Assembly (NCBI GenBank): GCA_047621665.1
Contig: JBLHMB010000004.1
Span: forward strand, 1-64,000
From: Actimicrobium sp047621665
Lineage (GTDB): Bacteria; Pseudomonadota; Gammaproteobacteria; Burkholderiales; Burkholderiaceae_D
DNA: 64,000 nt
Direction of reading: 5' to 3'
Positions 1 to 8,218 of the stretch are shown here, one piece after another. Positions within the stretch are counted from its first letter, which is position 1, and every line of letters begins with the position of its first letter. A program made the translations under genes and the position numbers. Under the pieces are notes generated by a model. The model was given only the letters and a program-made list of their open reading frames with translations. It had not been told where the DNA came from and made no database searches.

Positions 1-1
1 C

Positions 2-94
2 TCGCAACCCTTTGCGCTGTATTCGCTAGGCGCGGACAACAAACGTGGCGGCGAAGGCCTGGATGCGGATGTCGGATACCTGCCACTCAAATAA
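2..94 (+). CDS. gspG: Type II secretion major pseudopilin GspG, C-terminal end only
   Basis: The window opens inside this gene. Reading from base 2, thirty codons end in TAA at 92-94. The peptide contains ALYSLGADNKRGGEG and then LDADVGYLP, which is the conserved C-terminus of GspG (the calcium-binding loop region of the major pseudopilin). GspG forms the body of the periplasmic pseudopilus that pushes substrates through the secretin. It is followed after 10 nt by another pseudopilin gene, as expected in a gsp operon. The start and N-terminal methylation site lie outside the window. Confidence 0.85.
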   Translation, partial: SQPFALYSLGADNKRGGEGLDADVGYLPLK

Positions 95-104
95 GCCTCT
101 GCAC

Positions 105-575
105 ATGCCGATGGGCGATTCGTCCGGATACACGCTAGTCGAAATCCTGGTCGTGCTGGCGATTGCCGGGATGCTGGTCGGCGTGGCGCTGCCACGTCTG
201 TTCAAGTTCTACGACAGCGTGGAATACGCCAACCAGCGCAGCAGTTTGCTCGAGCAGATAGAAGGTCTTGGCTACCGTGCCTACACGACCGGTAAAGGGA
301 TGACGCTTGCTTCGACGGTCGATGAGGTCAAGCCAGCCGATGCTGCCAATGCCGCCAAGTCCGGCACCGGCAGCAAAGACATTCCCGACGTCCCGGTGCT
401 GCTGATGCCGGCCAATTGGCGCATCACGTTGGCCAGGCCGGTGCAGTATTCGCTGACCGGTTTGTGTAGCGGCGGCCAATTTACGCTGGCGGCGCCGGAC
501 GGCCGTAAAGAAAGTTTTCAGCTAGTCGCGCCGCTCTGCCGCGTGGCACCTGCTACCAGTAACAGCGGTTTATGA
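105..575 (+). CDS. gspH: Type II secretion minor pseudopilin GspH-like
   Basis: A type IV prepilin-like protein of 156 residues. The short leader ends in Gly and is followed by YTLVEILVVLAIAGML: the prepilin peptidase site with Glu at +5 and the hydrophobic N-terminal helix. The position right after gspG and just before gspI identifies it as the minor pseudopilin GspH, although the rest of the sequence is too variable to prove it. The frame is open from base 45, but ATG 105 (or 111) gives a normal short leader. No clear Shine-Dalgarno is visible, so coupling to gspG is likely. The stop overlaps the first gspI ATG (ATGA at 572-575). Confidence 0.8.
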   Translation: MPMGDSSGYTLVEILVVLAIAGMLVGVALPRLFKFYDSVEYANQRSSLLEQIEGLGYRAYTTGKGMTLASTVDEVKPADAANAAKSGTGSKDIPDVPVLLMPANWRITLARPVQYSLTGLCSGGQFTLAAPDGRKESFQLVAPLCRVAPATSNSGL

Positions 576-626
576 CACGCCGGCTTATGACACGCCGGTT
601 CATGACACGCCGGTTCATGACACGCC
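572..626 (+). repeat. 15-bp tandem repeat carrying four in-frame start codons of gspI
   Basis: The unit ATGACACGCCGGTTC (first copy with CTT at the end) is repeated at 572, 587 and 602, and a fourth partial copy starts at 617. Each copy begins with ATG in the same frame and encodes Met-Thr-Arg-Arg-Leu/Phe. The number of units therefore sets the length and charge of the GspI leader. Confidence 0.9.
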
Positions 627-1042
627 ATCGGCAGTCCGGATTTTCGTTGCTCGAAGCCATCGTTGCGATGGTGCTGATCAGCGGTGCGGGCATGGCTTTA
701 TTCAGCTGGATTAACAGCAGCATGATCGCGCTGGCGCGGGTGCAGGATGCCAACGCGATCTCGCTGGCGACGCAAAATGTGATGGAATTCATGGACACAG
801 TCAATCCGATGCTTAAACCCCGTGGCGACACGGTGCTCGGTAATGTCGACGTCAACTGGAAGTCCACCCAAAAAAGCGAATTGCGTGATGGCGTCATTTT
901 CCCGATGGGAACAGGGCTGTATCAATTCGCCATGTACGACACCGCCATCGAGATCAGTCAGGTCAAGGGAACCATCTGGTTCAAGCTCCTGTTGCCACAG
1001 GTCGGTTACAAGCAAGTGCGCACACTGGAGTCCACGCTGTGA
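572..1042 (+). CDS. gspI: Type II secretion minor pseudopilin GspI
   Basis: A minor pseudopilin of the pseudopilus tip, thought to form a complex with GspJ and GspK. The basic leader ends in RQSG and is followed by FSLLEAIVAMVLISGAG, with the prepilin peptidase site, Glu +5 and the membrane helix. The 15-bp repeat gives four candidate ATGs. The one at 617 yields a typical leader (MTRHRQSG) and a 141-residue protein; the one at 572 overlaps the gspH stop (ATGA) and adds 15 residues. Which start is used cannot be decided from sequence. The stop overlaps the GTG start of gspJ. Confidence 0.85.
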   Translation: MTRRLMTRRFMTRRFMTRHRQSGFSLLEAIVAMVLISGAGMALFSWINSSMIALARVQDANAISLATQNVMEFMDTVNPMLKPRGDTVLGNVDVNWKSTQKSELRDGVIFPMGTGLYQFAMYDTAIEISQVKGTIWFKLLLPQVGYKQVRTLESTL

Positions 1043-1650
1043 CGCGCCATCGCCGCCGCATCCCGGCAAGCAATGGCTTTACGCTGGTCGAAATCCTGGT
1101 CGTGATGGTGCTGACCGGCTTCATCGTCACGGTGCTGTTGCAGGGATTGCAGCAAGTCATGCGGTTGCAAACGCACTTCGGTGCCGAGATTTTCAGTTCA
1201 CAGCGCGGCGCAATGCTGACCGACTGGTACCGCCAAAGCATCGCCGGCCTCACGCCGGACTATATCGACGGCAAAAACCGCTTCCGTGGCGAATCCGCGC
1301 AAATGCACGGCCAGACGTTGCAGCCGGTCACCGCCGACAGCGGCGCACCGACACCCTTCGCATGGCGCATCCAGTTCGATGCGCAAAGCGGCACCACGCA
1401 GGTTCGCTATGGCGACGACGACGCTGCGCCCGTGATCCTGTCATGGGAAGGCAGCACCGGCCGCTTCATCTACATCGCCGCCGACGACAGCACGCACGAT
1501 GTCTGGCCGCCGGTATTCGGCACCTGGCCACAAATCCCGAAGGCGATTTATCTCGAACATGGCAAATCATCCGCCGTTGAATTGATCGTGGCATCGCCGA
1601 AAGGACCGCTGCAACCACTGATGCGGCGACTCGACCTTGAAAAATTCTAA
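1039..1650 (+). CDS. gspJ: Type II secretion minor pseudopilin GspJ
   Basis: A 203-residue pseudopilin. A basic leader (MTRHRRRIPASNG) precedes FTLVEILVVMVLTGFIVTVLLQ, again with Glu +5. The length and the position between gspI and gspK fit GspJ, which with GspI and GspK caps the pseudopilus. The start is GTG, overlapping the gspI stop by 4 nt (GTGA), so translation is probably coupled. The leader shares the MTRH beginning with GspI. Confidence 0.85.
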   Translation: MTRHRRRIPASNGFTLVEILVVMVLTGFIVTVLLQGLQQVMRLQTHFGAEIFSSQRGAMLTDWYRQSIAGLTPDYIDGKNRFRGESAQMHGQTLQPVTADSGAPTPFAWRIQFDAQSGTTQVRYGDDDAAPVILSWEGSTGRFIYIAADDSTHDVWPPVFGTWPQIPKAIYLEHGKSSAVELIVASPKGPLQPLMRRLDLEKF

Positions 1651-2656
1651 GTCCGTGCACCAGCACCAACGCCAAAGCGGTTTCGTCCTCGCCACGACAC
1701 TGTGGATACTCGCCATCATCACGATAGGCGCGTCGTACTTTGCGGTGCGGGTCGGCAATTCGCTGGAGCTGGCACGCCAGTCACGGCGCACCTCGGAAGC
1801 GCTGGTGGATTTTTCCGGCGCCCGTGCCGAGTTGCTGTTCCGCTTGGCGACCACCTATCCCGGCCTGGCCGGCGTCGGTCCGACACCGGCCACGGCCATC
1901 GTGCTGGACGGCCGGCGCTACCAAGGCACAGGGCAGGGCGATACCGTGCGCTTGCAGGATACCAACGGCTTGCTGAACCTGAACTTCATCCAGACCGACC
2001 CGCTACTGCGCTTGCTGGCGCAACTCGATGTGCCGTTCGAGCGGCGCGGCCCGTTGCTCGACACCCTCAACGACTACATCGACACCGATGACTTGCGCCG
2101 TCTCAATGGGGCCGAGTCGCAGGAATACAGCCGGCTGGGATTGCCGCCGCCGGCCAACGACTGGCTGACCACGCCGTTGCAATTGCGGCGGGTAATCGGC
2201 TGGCGCGATGAAGCCGGACTCTGGAAAGATAACCGGCTGACCAATCTGGTCACCACCGCACGCAGCCTGTTTTTCAATCCCAACGTCGCCCCGCGTGAAT
2301 TGCTGGCTGCTTATTTTGGCGTCATCCCGGAGGTCGCCGACCAGTTGATCCTGTCGCGCCAGATCATCCCGTTTTCCAGCGACAAGCAAATCACCGCGAT
2401 CACGCAGATGCCGGTGCGCACTGTCGACAGCCTGTATTTTTACCCCGGCACGACGATCCGCTTCACCCAGGAAAGCGAGAAAATCCCGTGGGCCGTGCAA
2501 TCCCAGGTCATGTTCACCCTGAGCAGCTCAGACACACCCTGGCGCATCGACTACACCCTGAAAACCAGTTCCACTACGACCACGCAAAATGCCAAAGACA
2601 GCTTCCCCCTTCCAGAACGCGCTAAAGCACCTCCGCTTACCTTCGAGGCGTTTTAA
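1637..2656 (+). CDS. gspK: Type II secretion minor pseudopilin GspK
   Basis: A large minor pseudopilin (about 335 residues), the size expected for GspK, whose bulky periplasmic domain sits on the pseudopilus tip. The N-terminus QSG-FVLATTLWILAIITIG has the prepilin cleavage glycine and helix but no Glu at +5, which is usual for GspK. The body contains the GspK feature DTNGLLNLN and a following helical domain. The start is either TTG 1637, overlapping gspJ by 14 nt, or GTG 1655, just after the gspJ stop. The 3' end overlaps gspL by 68 nt. Confidence 0.85.
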   Translation: MKNSKSVHQHQRQSGFVLATTLWILAIITIGASYFAVRVGNSLELARQSRRTSEALVDFSGARAELLFRLATTYPGLAGVGPTPATAIVLDGRRYQGTGQGDTVRLQDTNGLLNLNFIQTDPLLRLLAQLDVPFERRGPLLDTLNDYIDTDDLRRLNGAESQEYSRLGLPPPANDWLTTPLQLRRVIGWRDEAGLWKDNRLTNLVTTARSLFFNPNVAPRELLAAYFGVIPEVADQLILSRQIIPFSSDKQITAITQMPVRTVDSLYFYPGTTIRFTQESEKIPWAVQSQVMFTLSSSDTPWRIDYTLKTSSTTTTQNAKDSFPLPERAKAPPLTFEAF

Positions 2657-3836
2657 CCAGCAACTGCACAAAGTCGATGACCTGGGCGGAAAGTTCGGAT
2701 CGGTCCGCTGGGTGGTCAGTCGGGCGCTGTGCCGCTACCGCTTTTTTGACCTGAAAACCATCCCGCTCAACAACCGGCCGCAGGCGCTCGAACTGCAATT
2801 GCAGCAATGGTCACCCTTCATGCGGCGCGGGCAATATGGCGTCTGGACCGATGATGGCGCGATGGTCTGGTGCTGGGATGCCGAGCGGGTTGCCGTGGAT
2901 GCAGCCTCGCAATTGCTCAATCCCAAAAAAATGACGCTGTTGCCGGAACCGCTGATGCAGCCGCGTCAGGCCGATGGCTTGTTTCTGGTGCGTGGCCTCG
3001 ATGGCGTCGAAGGCCAGTTCTGGCGCGAGCAGGTATTGGCAGATTGTCGCTGGTGGGCGGAAGCGCCGTCCGAAGCCGAATGGCGCAACTTCCAGCGCGA
3101 TGCCGGCGTCATGCCTGAGCAGCAACAAGTCGCCGTGCCTGCGCCGCTGGTGCCGCAAGAATTAACCGCGCCATGGGCCAAGTCAGCGCAACTGGGATTT
3201 GCCGGCAGTTCCAGCCAGCAACTCGAGGGCGCCGTGATCTTCGTGGCCGTGCTGGGATTGGTCGGCGTTACCGCCTGGTACGGTAGTACCTGGCTGCACA
3301 CGCACCAGGCAATGGAATTACGTCAGGCCGAACTCAAAAAAGCCGAACGACAAAGCGTCCCCAATCGCGAGGCGCGCCAGCAAGCGCTGGCGGCACTGGC
3401 GCGTATCCGCACCGTCCGGAACATCGACACCTACCCGCAACAGATGGAAGTCATGGCGCGCATTGCCACCAGCCTGCCAAAAGACGGCACCTATGTGACT
3501 GAATGGGATTATCAGAACGGCCAGCTCAAGATCAGTGTCGCCTCGCCCAACAAAATCAATCAGGGCGATTTGATCAAAAGTCTGCAGGATGCCGGTGTCG
3601 TGACCGGCGTACGGGCCGTACCCGGCGGCGCGGCAGGTGCGCTGACGGTCGGCATGGAATTGCTGCGCAAAGAGCAGACCGCGTCTTTGCCTCCGCTGGC
3701 TTCTGCGTTGACGGGTGCTTCGGCAACTGCATCGCCAACTGCATCGCCAACCGCATCGCCTACCTCACCGGCAACCGGGGCACCCGCCAATCCAATCAGC
3801 CCACTCAACCCTACGACCACGAAAAAATTGCCATGA
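2589..3836 (+). CDS. gspL: Type II secretion inner-membrane platform protein GspL-like
   Basis: A 415-residue protein placed where GspL sits, between gspK and gspM. The cytoplasmic N-terminal part (about residues 1-210) would contact the ATPase GspE. A single membrane segment follows near residues 213-235 (VIFVAVLGLVGVTAW). The periplasmic part contains a short ferredoxin-like domain around residues 280-350. The C-terminal 50 residues are low-complexity Ala/Ser/Pro/Thr. Assignment rests on topology, size and order more than on strong motifs. ATG 2589 lies within the end of gspK, an unusually long overlap, and a later start is possible. The stop overlaps gspM (ATGA). Confidence 0.75.
   Translation: MPKTASPFQNALKHLRLPSRRFNQQLHKVDDLGGKFGSVRWVVSRALCRYRFFDLKTIPLNNRPQALELQLQQWSPFMRRGQYGVWTDDGAMVWCWDAERVAVDAASQLLNPKKMTLLPEPLMQPRQADGLFLVRGLDGVEGQFWREQVLADCRWWAEAPSEAEWRNFQRDAGVMPEQQQVAVPAPLVPQELTAPWAKSAQLGFAGSSSQQLEGAVIFVAVLGLVGVTAWYGSTWLHTHQAMELRQAELKKAERQSVPNREARQQALAALARIRTVRNIDTYPQQMEVMARIATSLPKDGTYVTEWDYQNGQLKISVASPNKINQGDLIKSLQDAGVVTGVRAVPGGAAGALTVGMELLRKEQTASLPPLASALTGASATASPTASPTASPTSPATGAPANPISPLNPTTTKKLP
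3726..3761 (+). repeat. 12-bp tandem repeat in the gspL 3' end
   Basis: Three consecutive 12-bp units (ACTGCATCGCCA, the third slightly changed) encode Thr-Ala-Ser-Pro repeats in the Pro/Thr-rich C-terminal tail of GspL. They make a flexible periplasmic tail whose length could vary between strains. Confidence 0.8.
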
Positions 3837-4486
3837 GCCAAGTCAACCTGCAGGCAATCCGCAGCAACCTCAGGAACAATCCACGCCTGCGCATCGGCTT
3901 GTGGATCATCGCCGGCATCGTCTGGCTCTACCTGTTGCTGTCCTTGCGCGACGAAGTCGACGCCATCACCTCCGAGTACCGCGCACTGGCCGTCAAAACC
4001 GCCCGCGCCGAATCCATTGCCCGGCAAAGTGAGTGGATAGCCCGTGCCGCACCCGCCAAAGCGCTCGCCTTCACTGCAGAAAACCGGCTCTGGCAAGAAT
4101 CCTCACTCGGACTGGCGCAAGCGGCCGTGCAGGACTGGCTCAATCAGGCGGTACAGCAAGCCGGGGTTGTGAAGCCCGTGTTGACCGTCGCCGCACAGGA
4201 AGAAGTACGTGCAGACACCAGCGATGCCAGCAACGCCAACAAACCCGCCAAACCGGCACCCGAAGCCGACATGTGGAAAGTCAACGCCCGGCTGGGTTTT
4301 GACTTTTCACCTAAAAGTTTTTACAACATCATGGAAAGAATTTCCGGCAGCGAAAAGACCTTCGTCATCGAATCCATGAGCGTCAAAGGCACGCCTGCCC
4401 ATGTCGACTTGCTGCTGGTCGCCTATTTCCGGCCATCGGGCAAAGCGGTAGTCGCAGAGAAATCCGCAGCGGTTAGCCAGCCATGA
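3833..4486 (+). CDS. gspM: Type II secretion inner-membrane platform protein GspM-like
   Basis: A 217-residue bitopic protein: short cytoplasmic N-terminus, one membrane helix near residues 20-40 (IGLWIIAGIVWLYLLLSL), a probable coiled-coil stretch, and a periplasmic domain ending in a ferredoxin-like half (SFYNIMERISGSEKTFVIESM). This is the GspM pattern, and the gene follows gspL directly with an ATGA overlap. GspM pairs with GspL in the inner-membrane platform. The start is ATG 3833; an upstream open frame from 3503 lies inside gspL. A decayed copy of its 3' end is found near 12960-13100. Confidence 0.75.
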   Translation: MSQVNLQAIRSNLRNNPRLRIGLWIIAGIVWLYLLLSLRDEVDAITSEYRALAVKTARAESIARQSEWIARAAPAKALAFTAENRLWQESSLGLAQAAVQDWLNQAVQQAGVVKPVLTVAAQEEVRADTSDASNANKPAKPAPEADMWKVNARLGFDFSPKSFYNIMERISGSEKTFVIESMSVKGTPAHVDLLLVAYFRPSGKAVVAEKSAAVSQP

Positions 4487-4705
4487 TTGCGCATCGGCCT
4501 TCGCCACGTTCTTCGTTCCGGAGTACTAAATGTTGACCAATAAACGGTATCATCCAGCCCACCCGCCATCCGGGAAAAATGCCTGTGTGCCGTCAACCCG
4601 CCCCGGTTCACCGTCTGGCGCACATCGCGCAGGTGCTGTTTTACCGGCGACAAGTTGGCGGGCGCTGCCCGATGCGACCTTCACTAACCCATTCATGGAC
4701 CCTCA

Positions 4706-5149
4706 ATGACTCCTCGCACCGCCATGACCATGGTCTTCGCGATCTGTGCCGTCAGCTATGGCGCCTGGTCCAACGCGCCGTTGCCCGGGAAGCAAACTGC
4801 CAGACCGGTCGCCGACGAGGCATGGAAACTGCCGGACGATCAAGCCTACGATCCCAAACCCGCCACCGAAACCTTGGTCCTGTCCGGCCTGTGGGGCAAA
4901 GCGGTCGAAAAAGCCGCGTCCGAACCGCCGATAGATTCGTCCTGGGTATTCCTCGGTGCCATGGCGCGCGGCAAGGAAAGTTACGTCATCGTGCAGGTCC
5001 TGAACAAGCCGCCGCAGCAATTAGCCGTCGGCAGTGAACTGCCGGGCGGCAGCAAGATCCTCAAAATCGAGAACAATCTTGTCCATATCTTAGTCAAGGG
5101 CAAGAAGCAATCACTAAGCATTTATGCAGAAGGTCGACAGATTTTATGA
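4706..5149 (+). CDS. gspC: Type II secretion protein GspC-like (short)
   Basis: A 147-residue protein with an N-terminal hydrophobic segment (residues 7-20) and one periplasmic domain that resembles the GspC homology region (SWVFLGAMARGKESYVIV then VGSELPGGSKILKI). GspC links the inner-membrane platform to the secretin. It is short because no PDZ domain follows the homology region. It overlaps gspD by 4 nt (ATGA), which supports the secretin-partner role. The preceding 219 nt contain no gene I can support. That upstream stretch is also present in the decayed gsp copy at 13160-13335, so it is an old part of the locus. Confidence 0.7.
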   Translation: MTPRTAMTMVFAICAVSYGAWSNAPLPGKQTARPVADEAWKLPDDQAYDPKPATETLVLSGLWGKAVEKAASEPPIDSSWVFLGAMARGKESYVIVQVLNKPPQQLAVGSELPGGSKILKIENNLVHILVKGKKQSLSIYAEGRQIL

Positions 5150-7491
5150 AATACCGTGCCACGTCGCAGCACTCCACGACACCGAAACGGCCTGCGGTTG
5201 CGCCGGCCTCCTTTGCCACCGTCATAGCCAGCGCCATCGCGATCCTGCTTGCCGGTTGTGCCACCCCGACGCAGAGGATTCCAACGTCGATCGACCTGCC
5301 TAAAAAAATCGGCAACTTCAGCCAGTTGCAAGCTGAAGAGACCGCCGCAACAGCTACCCGTATCGGCGTCACGCCGACCCCGCCCGAAGCAGACAAACTC
5401 GACAACACCCGCGTAAAGCCGCTGGCCAATTCTGCCGGCGGCAAACCGGAAGTCGCCGACATCACGCTGGCCTTCGAGCAGATCCCGTTGTCGACGCTGA
5501 TCCAGTCGATCTACGGCACCATCCTCAGGCGCAACGTCAATGTCGATCCAAGCATCGTCGCCAAGCGGGATCTGGTCACGCTGCGTTCAGGTTCGCCGCA
5601 AACGCCGTCGCAGGTTGACCAGACGGCGCGTCTGCTGTTGTCGAGTTACGGCATTGCTGTCCTCGAAGTCGATGGTCTGACCCGCATCGTGCCGAACAAC
5701 ACCAACCTGGGTTATTTGCCTGAAATCCGCCGGGGTCGTGCCTTGCCGGAAACACCGTTGCCGATGCGGCCAATTTTTCAGTTGGTTGAACTTGAGTCCG
5801 TGCGCAATAGCGATGTGGCCGGCTGGTTGCGATCGATGTTCGACAAAAAAGTCGATATCAAGGAAGACGTTAGTCGTAACGCTGTCCTGCTCAGCGGTAC
5901 CTCCGGCGATGTCGCGGCGGCGATGGAAGCCATTCACATCCTCGATCAGCCGTTAATGAAAGGCCGCCAGAGCCTGCGGATTTCGCCGTCATTCTGGTCC
6001 GCCGATGAACTGGCAAAACGCTTGACAGAAATCCTGCAATCCGAGGGCTACTCGGCCGGCCTGCCAACACCAGCGGCTACGTTGCCCATCACGATCTTGC
6101 CGGTCACGGCCGCCAATGCCGTCTTCGTGTTCGCCGGTAGCCAGAAAATTCTCAATCACGTCACCGCCTGGGCCAAAGAACTCGATAAGCCTAGCGAAAA
6201 AAGCGTCGGTCGCAATCTGTTCAGCTACAAGGTCAAGTACACCGATGCCGAAGCGCTCGCCAAGACCATGCAGCAATTCATTGGCGGAGCAGCTGCTACG
6301 CCGATTCCCGGCGCAGCAGTCGCCGCACCGGGTGCGGTGGCAGCAACCTCGCGTGCACCACAAGTCGTCGTCGACCGGGGTAGCAACACCCTCATTTTTA
6401 GCGGCAGCAATGAAGATTACGGCAGCATCCGCAACCTGTTGCAAACGCTGGACAAACCGGCGCTGCAAGTGATGATTGAAGTCACCGTCGCCGAAGTCAC
6501 GCTGTCTGATGCCAACCAGCTTGGCGTCGAATGGCTGGTCAATCAGGCCAATTTATCCAACGGCCGGTCAGCCAGTTACGGCACGCAAGGCGGCTTGAGC
6601 ATAGGCAGTTCCGGCTTCAATTTCCGCTTGCTCGACAACCTTGGCGATGCCCGTCTGGTCATCAACGCGCTGGCCAGTTCCAACCGCGCCACCATCCTGT
6701 CCAGTCCGAAGATCGTCGCCCGCAATGGCGAAGCCGCGGTCATTCAGGTCGGCCAGGAAGTACCGATCATTACCAGCCAGCAGGTCGCCACCACGGGCGG
6801 CACCAACACAGTCAACAACACCGCCACGGTGCCGCAATCAATCCAGTACCGCAGCACCGGTGTCATCCTCAATGTCAAACCGGTCATCCATTCCGGCGAC
6901 CGGGTCGACCTCGATGTCAGTCAGGAAGTCAGCGCCGCGCAGGCCACCAACACCGGCGTCTCGACCTCACCGACCTTCAGTACCCGCAAGGTTCAGACCA
7001 AGCTGTCATTGAAAGATGGCGCAACCGTCTTGCTGGGCGGGTTGATGTCGACCAACAAAAATGATGGCTCGGCCGGTATCCCCTACCTCAAGGACATCCC
7101 GGGTATCGGTCAGCTGTTTCGTACCGACACCGGCAAAAATGACCGTACCGAACTGATCATCCTGATCACGCCGCACATCATTGCTGATGACGACGATGCC
7201 GAGGCGGTCACCGATGCCTTCCGCAACATGCTCGGTGCGTGGGCTAGACCTGTTCCGGTGGGTGATAAACTGCCGGGTGTAAATAAGGGCGCTGCCAGCG
7301 AGCCGGGGTATGACAAGGCGGGGATGACGGTGACTGTGCCTGCTTCACTTTCAACTGCACCTGCGCAGCCGACATTGCCACCCTCATTGCTGCCAAGCGC
7401 ACTACCTGATCCGCTGCCGGTCTTGCCCGCTACCGTGCCGGTGCCATCCAGCATTGCCCTCGCAGCATCGCCGCTAGTCCCGCCGCAGTAA
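5146..7491 (+). CDS. gspD: Type II secretion secretin GspD
   Basis: The outer-membrane secretin, 781 residues. The N-terminus ends in AILLAGCATP, a lipobox, so the protein is probably a lipoprotein and may not need a separate pilotin. N-domains follow (IPLSTLIQSIYG near residue 110, then repeated N-domain modules to about 450). The conserved secretin core is near 450-680, with VEVTVAEV-like and ARNGEAAVIQVGQEVP motifs, LLGGLM and the final TELIILITPHII. The last 90 residues are Pro/Ala-rich. gspE and gspF are not in the window and are presumably upstream. A fragmentary copy lies at 13337-13766. Confidence 0.95.
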   Translation: MKYRATSQHSTTPKRPAVAPASFATVIASAIAILLAGCATPTQRIPTSIDLPKKIGNFSQLQAEETAATATRIGVTPTPPEADKLDNTRVKPLANSAGGKPEVADITLAFEQIPLSTLIQSIYGTILRRNVNVDPSIVAKRDLVTLRSGSPQTPSQVDQTARLLLSSYGIAVLEVDGLTRIVPNNTNLGYLPEIRRGRALPETPLPMRPIFQLVELESVRNSDVAGWLRSMFDKKVDIKEDVSRNAVLLSGTSGDVAAAMEAIHILDQPLMKGRQSLRISPSFWSADELAKRLTEILQSEGYSAGLPTPAATLPITILPVTAANAVFVFAGSQKILNHVTAWAKELDKPSEKSVGRNLFSYKVKYTDAEALAKTMQQFIGGAAATPIPGAAVAAPGAVAATSRAPQVVVDRGSNTLIFSGSNEDYGSIRNLLQTLDKPALQVMIEVTVAEVTLSDANQLGVEWLVNQANLSNGRSASYGTQGGLSIGSSGFNFRLLDNLGDARLVINALASSNRATILSSPKIVARNGEAAVIQVGQEVPIITSQQVATTGGTNTVNNTATVPQSIQYRSTGVILNVKPVIHSGDRVDLDVSQEVSAAQATNTGVSTSPTFSTRKVQTKLSLKDGATVLLGGLMSTNKNDGSAGIPYLKDIPGIGQLFRTDTGKNDRTELIILITPHIIADDDDAEAVTDAFRNMLGAWARPVPVGDKLPGVNKGAASEPGYDKAGMTVTVPASLSTAPAQPTLPPSLLPSALPDPLPVLPATVPVPSSIALAASPLVPPQ

Positions 7492-8074
7492 TTCCTTTTC
7501 AAAAATCTCCTGTGCTGTTTGCCCTGCGTCTTGTACCAAGACGCAGGAAGCGCTGCGCGCCCCGATAGCCGACCCCCGTCAACGCATCGTGTGGAGTGCG
7601 AAACACTTCGACGACGTAGGTCATTGTCAATATTTCCGTAAGAAAATTGTTGCAGATATCCCACGGACAACATCTTTGTGATTGATCCATTTCGAGGACT
7701 AACAAATTTCGTTATTGCTAGACGGAAAAGAGGGCAGAAATGCAGAGCTTATTTTCCGATGCGCAGCCGTCAGATTGCACCACGTATTTGAATAAATAAT
7801 CGACTATTGGTAAATATTTATTGATGTCTAAGTTCTTGGGAGTTTAAAACTGCTAACCAATAATTATCATAAGTCATTGATATATATGGATAATTATTTA
7901 TTAACCGCAATTAATTTCCATCGTGCGAATGACTTTTTGGTTAACTTAGAAAAAGTCCCTATAACCGATTTGGTTACAATGAAAATGGGGGTATTCCGTG
8001 AAATGCCGGCATTAACATCAATTTTTGTGGGGATATTTCGTGAATATTCACCAGTTTTTGTTGAAATGGATTCC
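7492..8074. other. AT-rich intergenic region after the secretion operon
   Basis: No gene is supported here. GC falls sharply from about 7640 onward compared with the gsp operon, marking the edge of the accessory island. It holds a hairpin at 7523-7547 and leads into the promoter at 8075. A 74-codon open frame at 7877-8101 is AT-rich, lacks a ribosome-binding site and was not accepted. Confidence 0.6.
7523..7547 (+). terminator. Perfect hairpin downstream of gspD
   Basis: CCTGCGTCTTG and CAAGACGCAGG form an 11-bp perfect stem with a 3-nt loop (TAC), 32 nt after the gspD stop. There is no T-run behind it, so it is not a classic intrinsic terminator. It may protect the 3' end of the gsp mRNA or assist Rho-dependent termination. 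Confidence 0.45.
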
Positions 8075-8104
8075 TTGACATACTTCATGTCACCCCCCTA
8101 AACT
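8075..8104 (+). promoter_or_regulatory. Sigma-70 promoter of surface protein gene 1
   Basis: TTGACA at 8075-8080, an 18-nt spacer, and TAAACT at 8099-8104. The same layout (TTGACA, 18 nt, TAGACT) precedes the paralogous gene at 14149-14178, although the surrounding sequence has diverged. That makes both promoters more credible. Confidence 0.65.
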
Positions 8105-8126
8105 CGTTTCGTGTGAAAAGTTCACG

Positions 8127-8144
8127 CATGATTTGCAAATCATG
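8127..8144. promoter_or_regulatory. Perfect 18-bp palindrome in the leader of surface protein gene 1
   Basis: CATGATTTGCAAATCATG is its own reverse complement. It lies 22 nt behind the -10 element, in the presumed 5' leader. A near-identical palindrome lies at the same place in the second copy (14203-14220). Candidate operator of a dimeric regulator, or an mRNA stem near the 5' end. Confidence 0.6.
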
Positions 8145-8218
8145 TAACAGCGCTTAATCCTCATCGCCGTTGCCTTCAATCTTTATGGAATCGATCAAAT
8201 GAAAAACTTAACTTTGTA

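Noticed and set aside
3724..3770. Short tandem repeats in gspL as a possible CRISPR-like array
   Set aside because: The repeats are 12 bp with no spacers and code for a Thr-Ala-Ser-Pro tail.
7499..7705. Minus-strand open frame of 68 codons behind gspD
   Set aside because: It crosses the perfect hairpin at 7523-7547, shows no recognisable domain and has no start signal.
7877..8101. 74-codon open frame before surface protein gene 1
   Set aside because: It is AT-rich, has no ribosome-binding site, overlaps the promoter at 8075 and has no counterpart before copy 2.
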